64,000 bases of DNA from Flammulina velutipes (Eukaryota > Basidiomycota > Agaricomycetes > Agaricales > Physalacriaceae): NCBI GenBank assembly GCA_011800155.1, contig CM022370.1:1860001-1924000 (forward strand). The letters are read 5' to 3'. A program made the position numbers and the translations under genes. Below are positions 59,158 to 64,000 of this stretch, piece after piece. The stretch's first letter is position 1, and every line of letters starts with the position of its first letter. Under the pieces are notes generated by a model that worked only from the letters and a program-made list of their open reading frames with translations, ran no database searches and was not told the DNA's origin.

Positions 59158-62063
59158 TTAGAAGAAGTTTGTAGGATCAGTTTGTGCAAGGAAAGATCCC
59201 CATTCCTCCCAGCTGAAGCTCGTCGGAGCAGCCGCCCACACATGAACGGCGTCAAGATCAATGCTGCTGTAGTCCATCTCAGCGTTAAAATTTAGGATAT
59301 TTGGATTTGACGGAGGTAATGGACCAAAGTCGGGTAGCGATTCACCTATCCCTCGAAGTGGCGGGTTAAAATGATAGTGATTAGCTTAAGGACGAACACA
59401 CCATTAGGTATTTGGGACGAAAACGTGTTGGTTGGAGGTTGTCCGGTTGTCAAATGGTCATCCCTGGCTCGCTTTTTAGATGGCTCAGTGGCAGCGGGCA
59501 CGTTATCTGCGAGGGATGAGATATTGGCTAGCATGTCCCTAACATTCCCGAATTCAGAACGTATCGTCAGAAATGTAGGGGAACGACTTACCACATGCGC
59601 CCAGCCAAGATAGCGCTGAAATATTATAATGAGCACTATGGACATCATTCGAAGTATTGCACTTACTTTTCCGAGCTATCCTTGAGGATCCTCATACATC
59701 TCCTCACTTCATCCATTTCCTTCTGGGGATTTACGACAATCCCAGTTCGTTTTCCCGTCCATATATTCATGCATAGAACAATGCCGGCGGTAAAAGCTGC
59801 AAACTAGAAATGATCAGGGAGAAAGCTTGATGAGATTGGTCAAACACACCATTGTGTAAGGATAGTAGCTGCCCACAGTACGGTGTTGTCGATCGATGAT
59901 ATGGCAACAGCATCGCGCGGCATTGGCACATATTGCGAGAGAGGTGAGTGAAGTGGTAGCAGAGTTTGTGTGGATGAACGGTCGATGTGTCGCGATCTGA
60001 GCCAAGTAGTAGAGCGAAAACAGTGTCGCTGAATGAAATAGATGAATTGGGTTTTCGCGTTTTGGGTCCCATCGAACTGAAAAAGGTATCAGTATGACAA
60101 CGCAACGAGAACAGGAAACGTACGATGGTCTGGAACAGAATCCGCCCATTTATTTAATGCAGAATCGAGGTCACTAACTATTTGTTGCGCCCATTCCTGT
60201 CCGCTGAGTCCCTGCATGTCTTTGGACTTTCGTATGGAGTACAGCGTACGAAGAACGAAAGCGATAATCTCCATGATCTTCATTTGTTGATTAAAGAAGA
60301 TGATATAGGAAGGTTTGTTGGGTGGTTGGTGAAAAGATAGCACTCCGGTGCCAGGTGCAATTTCCCAGTACTCGTCGTCACATTCGATGGCAGGCTCTAT
60401 GTCGAAACTGAGGAACAATCTCGGTCAATGGGGGTTATCGCGACTGGAGTGAAGACTTACTCCTCATCTCGGATTATAGATGGTCGGCCTAGATATAAGC
60501 AGGTCATTCGGTCGTAGGCTAGAAGTAACCTGTCATAGTATGAGCATTCAAGAAGAATGATATAGAATATCACAAACCAGAAGAGCCGTCTCTTCATCTC
60601 GTCGTCATATGTCAATTTATGGCCCTCTGGTTTGCGTCTGTGACAGCCAATTTCCACGGCAAAGCGCATTCCGATTCCGATCATCGTCCATGCTGTTTGT
60701 GGCACGGAGGTAGTCAAAGCATATGTGACCATAAGCTGGCAAGAATAAATTCAGTGACTGAAGAGAAATCATAATAAAAATGCTGACGAGGCAGAACTGC
60801 AGATCATCTATACCCGGGACATGATACACAGCGTTCTTGAACAGGCGAACTTGTTCGAAGTATTTCCAGCCAGAGGAAAGCTTCGTCGTGTCTCCGTCGA
60901 CACGAGTTCTGGGATCATCCACACGACGAGAGGCATTGGCACATACGAGGAGTAGAACTGCACCGAAACTTGGATCTGTGTGGTGCAATCTACTACTTAC
61001 ACCTTCAAGAAATGTGGCCTGGTGGATGATTGGTATGTGGTGATGTATTTGGTTGAACCAGGCGGAAACCAACAGGTCTATGAGGTCAGGAGGAGGGAAT
61101 TCGTAAGATGGATAGGCCTTCTTCCGCGAGGCAGCCTCCCACTGAACTTGAAATGAGAGAAGAACATGGATAATAGATGGAATCTAATTTACCGGCTGAA
61201 AATCCCAGTACAATTCGTGGGCCTTCGACTTTGAGTATTGATGTGGATTAGACTCCCCTATAAACTTGGCTCGCATGTTTAGGGCGCTTTGTGCTAGGGA
61301 AAATGTGCTCGCTGAACCGAAGAAACGATCCCGTGATGACAACGCAAGCTTTCCCATATTCTGTGTCAGTTCTATGTGAATAAACTCTTCCTCGTTGAGT
61401 ATTGACGTTGAATCATGGGCGTCCGATAGGTCTAACTGCGCGATGGAAGGAGGTGGTGATACAGCCGCACTCCATTCATGAGGAGAAGAGTTGTGGAAGG
61501 AAGGCGGTGACTCTGAGTCCAATACAGAATCAGCGTCCTCTAGTGCACCGGGGCTCATCTGTGGAGGTTTTCATGAAATGCGAAAGCAATCAGGAAAGGC
61601 TTACTTCTTGAAGTAAAGCTTCAAGTTTCTTTACGCGTTGTTCAAGTAGATAAACTTGCCTGTAGATCAACGTAAATAGGGAATTCAAGAGACCATCTCA
61701 TGCATGCCTACTCAGACTTTGGACCTCGTTTCTGATAGTTTAGCTCGGACACTGATAACCCACATAACTGACGGCGGCATACCTTTGTAGGTTCATCATG
61801 AGTACACTCCAATCCGTACTGCGTGCAATTAGAGCAAAGACCGCCTGGTTTGCTGGCACTATCACCTAACCCCACAGATCAGGATAGAAGTCTACCAAGT
61901 TTTGTGTGGATAACGAACATTTAGCTACAGAAGGGTTAGAACCAAGAGCGTGATAGTTATAGATTTACTGACTCTTCTTTTTGCGACAGGCATCACAGGC
62001 GCCGGGAAGTCTACGTCTCTTATTCCGCATGTCGTCCGAGTCGTGTTGACTTGTGTCGGCCAT
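59158..62063 (-). CDS. Zn2Cys6 fungal transcription factor 2
   Basis: Nuclear regulator with an N-terminal zinc cluster: MADTSQHDSDDMRNKRRRLP, then GACDACRKKK, T-K-C split by introns, and DSASKPGGLCSNCTQYGLEC-TH, giving six cysteines with fungal spacing. The coiled coil is VYLLEQRVKKLEALL-like. The fungal regulatory domain reads IIHQATFLEGVSSRLHHTDP, LLVCANASRRVDDPRTRVDG, MIGIGMRFAVEIGCHRRKPE and MKRRLFWFVIFYIILLECSY. The last exon ends SFSWEEWGSFLAQTDPTNFF at TAA 59158-59160. Two zinc-cluster introns coincide with those of the factor at 28459-31182, and the regulatory domains align, so the two are paralogues of the same class. Regulated pathway unknown. Closely follows (147 bases) the RSC7-like gene on the same strand. 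Confidence 0.87.
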
Positions 62064-62210
62064 GCCTGTAGTTCGTTACTCAATGAACGATGAGAGAAAG
62101 AGGGAGAGACAGACAGATTGCCGAATGCCGAACTTCGCAACATGTTATTGTCATACTTTTACCGATCACGGCTGATCCGCACACCGTATACTTACTTCGT
62201 ACAAGGAAAT

Positions 62211-63853
62211 TCAAGTCAAATCAATCGTCTCGCGTATATACTGTGTCCGTTCAGCATCCAACTTCTCGTCAGGCGGTTCCATCACGGTGTCAATCCACGC
62301 TACCCCCCATGCAAGATTGCCTGCCTTGGAGCCTCCAATGATTAGTTGGGACTTCTCTGGAACATTTTCCATCCTGCTCCTTGTAGGTTGTGTGTCACTG
62401 CGATCTGCAAAAGAGTTTAGAAGAGGAAGGTTAAAGGGAACATACACGTACAGAAAACATTTCCAGTATGTGGTTCATACAAGCCCATTGCTGGTACCTC
62501 ATCACCTTTCGTAGGCTTTCTCCTCTTCTTCTTCGGAACCCCATCTTCTGGCGGCTCGATTGGCGGTTCTCCAGGAGGATATAGGCCACCTTGAGCCTTG
62601 AGCGCGTTCTGTCTAAGAGTCGACCATTCCGCATTACTTTCAGCGACACGGTGTGCCATCATCGCCATCCAGTTCTCCTCTGTCACACCGTCTCGACTCA
62701 GCAAGCTCTTCCTTACAGCGTTCAGGGGACCATCGCTGAAAGGTCCCCAGCCTGATCCACCAAATATTGTTGTCGGTCCTCCAGCGCGATAAACGCCTAA
62801 TGAGCCGCCGCCGCCACTACCTTGCACATTGCGGTCGTTTTTGGTAGATGTGTCTGCATCCCTCTGAGCATTCGGGTCGGGAAGCTCACCCACAAGTTCT
62901 CCAGGTTCTATTCCGCGTTCGATAACCTCAGCGCGAACTTTGTCCTCGTAGTAGTCATCCGTGACCCATCTCCCGTCTAGAGGGCGAGTTGGTCGGGAAA
63001 CTAATATAGGATATAATGCGTACCTATAACCATTTTGCTGCCATGTAGCTTGAACGCACTTCGCGCAGTGATGAGAGTAACACTTCGCGTCCGAAGGTGG
63101 GATCCAAGTTTGCCTTCGCCGATGAGATAGTCTTTCTCAGCATTGGTAGCGTTGAGCTTCAGTGCAAGAGGATTACGACGGAAGTAGTAGAGAGAGTCGC
63201 GAAATCCTGATGTTCGTGCTGCGTCAATGGCGAGTAGATAAAGTCGTTCTGGATGTCGATTTGGAAGTACGAAAGTATTCGCCTTGAATGTTCTTCCTAT
63301 CTCAAGAATGAGCATACGCCATAGAATGATTCGACGAATACACACCCCCAAGCAGATTTCCCCACTCGTCAATCTTCTCATTGCCTTTGGGATCCTCCGG
63401 TGTGATGAGCTCATCTCCGTCGACAACATAGACCACTCCTTGGACTGTCTTTGATTTGCTGACACCAATGGGCGTTCTATCATCTCCGTCGCCATCGTCG
63501 CCACTGTCATCGCCATCCGAATCGCCGTCACCCGTTCGCCTTGACTTGAAGCCTGCTCCTCCTCTACCGCGTCCTCTACCGCGTCCTCGGGGTCGTCCTC
63601 TGGGACGCACCAGCCCCGGAGCCTCAACAGCATTGGATGCGCCACGTCCTCGACCTCTTGGACGACCTCGGGCACGTTTTACTGGAACGGCCGATGGGGT
63701 AGGCGCGTCTTCGACGAGGGCCTGTTCATCCACGTTGCTTTCTTCGGCATCGACATCGATGGCGTCTGCATCAGAGTCTGTCTTTGCTGCTGGTATATCC
63801 TCTTCTTCTTCGTCAGAGTCGCGCGGTCGACGTTTAATGGCAATTTTTCGCAT
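62211..63853 (-). CDS. RSC7/SWP82-type chromatin remodelling subunit
   Basis: Subunit of SWI/SNF- or RSC-class remodelling complexes. The N-terminus is acidic and basic by turns with AT-hook-like repeats (KRARGRPRGRGRG, RPRGRPRGRGRGRG), which bind the DNA minor groove. The conserved RSC7/Swp82 domain follows: VYVVDGDELITPED, DEWGNLLGGRTFKANTFVLP, NRHPERLYLLAIDAARTSGF, DSLYYFRRNPLALKLN, LIGEGKLGSHLRTRSVTLIT and DGRWVTDDYYEDKVRAEVIE. The Gly/Ala-rich C-terminal part ends TQYIRETIDLT at TGA 62211-62213. Three introns. Start chosen at MRKIAIKRRPRD; an in-frame upstream Met lies in a low-support leader. In basidiomycetes one gene usually covers both yeast paralogues, so RSC7 against SWP82 cannot be decided. 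Confidence 0.88.
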
Positions 63854-64000
63854 TGTGGCGCAACGCTGTGGCGGTGAGGAACAGAGCCGTGGGATTGTGC
63901 ACGCGATGCCACACAACTCAGCACAGCCACAACACAGTGCTCCTCATCGCCATTGGCAACCTTCTCATCATCGTTCACCACCGTCTTGACGGACATTTTC
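63854..64000. other. Window edge, upstream of RSC7-like gene
   Basis: 147 bases at the window end. A minus frame starting at ATG 63996 (MSVKTVVNDDEKVANGDEEH) overlaps the RSC7-like gene in another frame. It may be a 5' leader or an upstream exon; the window ends before it can be judged. Confidence 0.3.

Overview
The window is nuclear DNA of a filamentous basidiomycete, most likely a mushroom-forming agaricomycete. The evidence is dense genes on both strands, many short (about 45-65 nt) introns with CTAAY-type branch sites, two FunK1 kinases, fungal zinc-cluster regulators and an F-box-like gene. About 24 protein genes were assembled by joining exons by eye. I found no rRNA, tRNA or CRISPR array. 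All splice models are manual and untested.

Layout. 0.3-6.1 kb: F-box-like gene, the peroxisomal import receptor PEX5 and a three-finger C2H2 regulator. 6.5-12.7 kb: a hormone-sensitive-lipase-type hydrolase, divergent from a taspase-like Ntn hydrolase, which converges on the TFIIH subunit TFB4. 13.4-20 kb: the chromatin remodeller CHD1 and an NmrA-like oxidoreductase. 20.5-31.2 kb: FunK1 kinase A, a vigilin-type multi-KH protein and a Zn2Cys6 regulator. 31.8-42 kb: ERO1, a single-pass membrane protein, ATP sulfurylase, RNase H2 subunit B and a disordered protein, all on +. 42.2-44.2 kb: an MFS transporter.

44.3-50.6 kb is the most notable region. It holds a candidate complete DNA transposon of about 6.4 kb with imperfect terminal inverted repeats, a 10-bp candidate target-site duplication, TTGGT-rich satellite arrays near both ends and a perfect 32-bp palindrome. 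Its single multi-exon gene encodes a Mutator-like (MULE) transposase with a WRKY-GCM1-type zinc finger, a readable D-D-CxxH-E core and an unusual C-terminal extension containing a possible chromatin-reader domain.

50.8-64 kb: an APH-like kinase, FunK1 kinase B, a secreted type-B carboxylesterase, mitochondrial 2-methylcitrate dehydratase, a second Zn2Cys6 regulator related to the first, and an RSC7/SWP82-type remodelling subunit. Most genes are housekeeping functions without operon-like linkage. The loose themes are transcription and chromatin (TFB4, CHD1, RSC7, taspase), organelle and secretory biogenesis (PEX5, ERO1), and two paralogous pairs (FunK1 A/B and zinc-cluster 1/2) pointing to local duplication.
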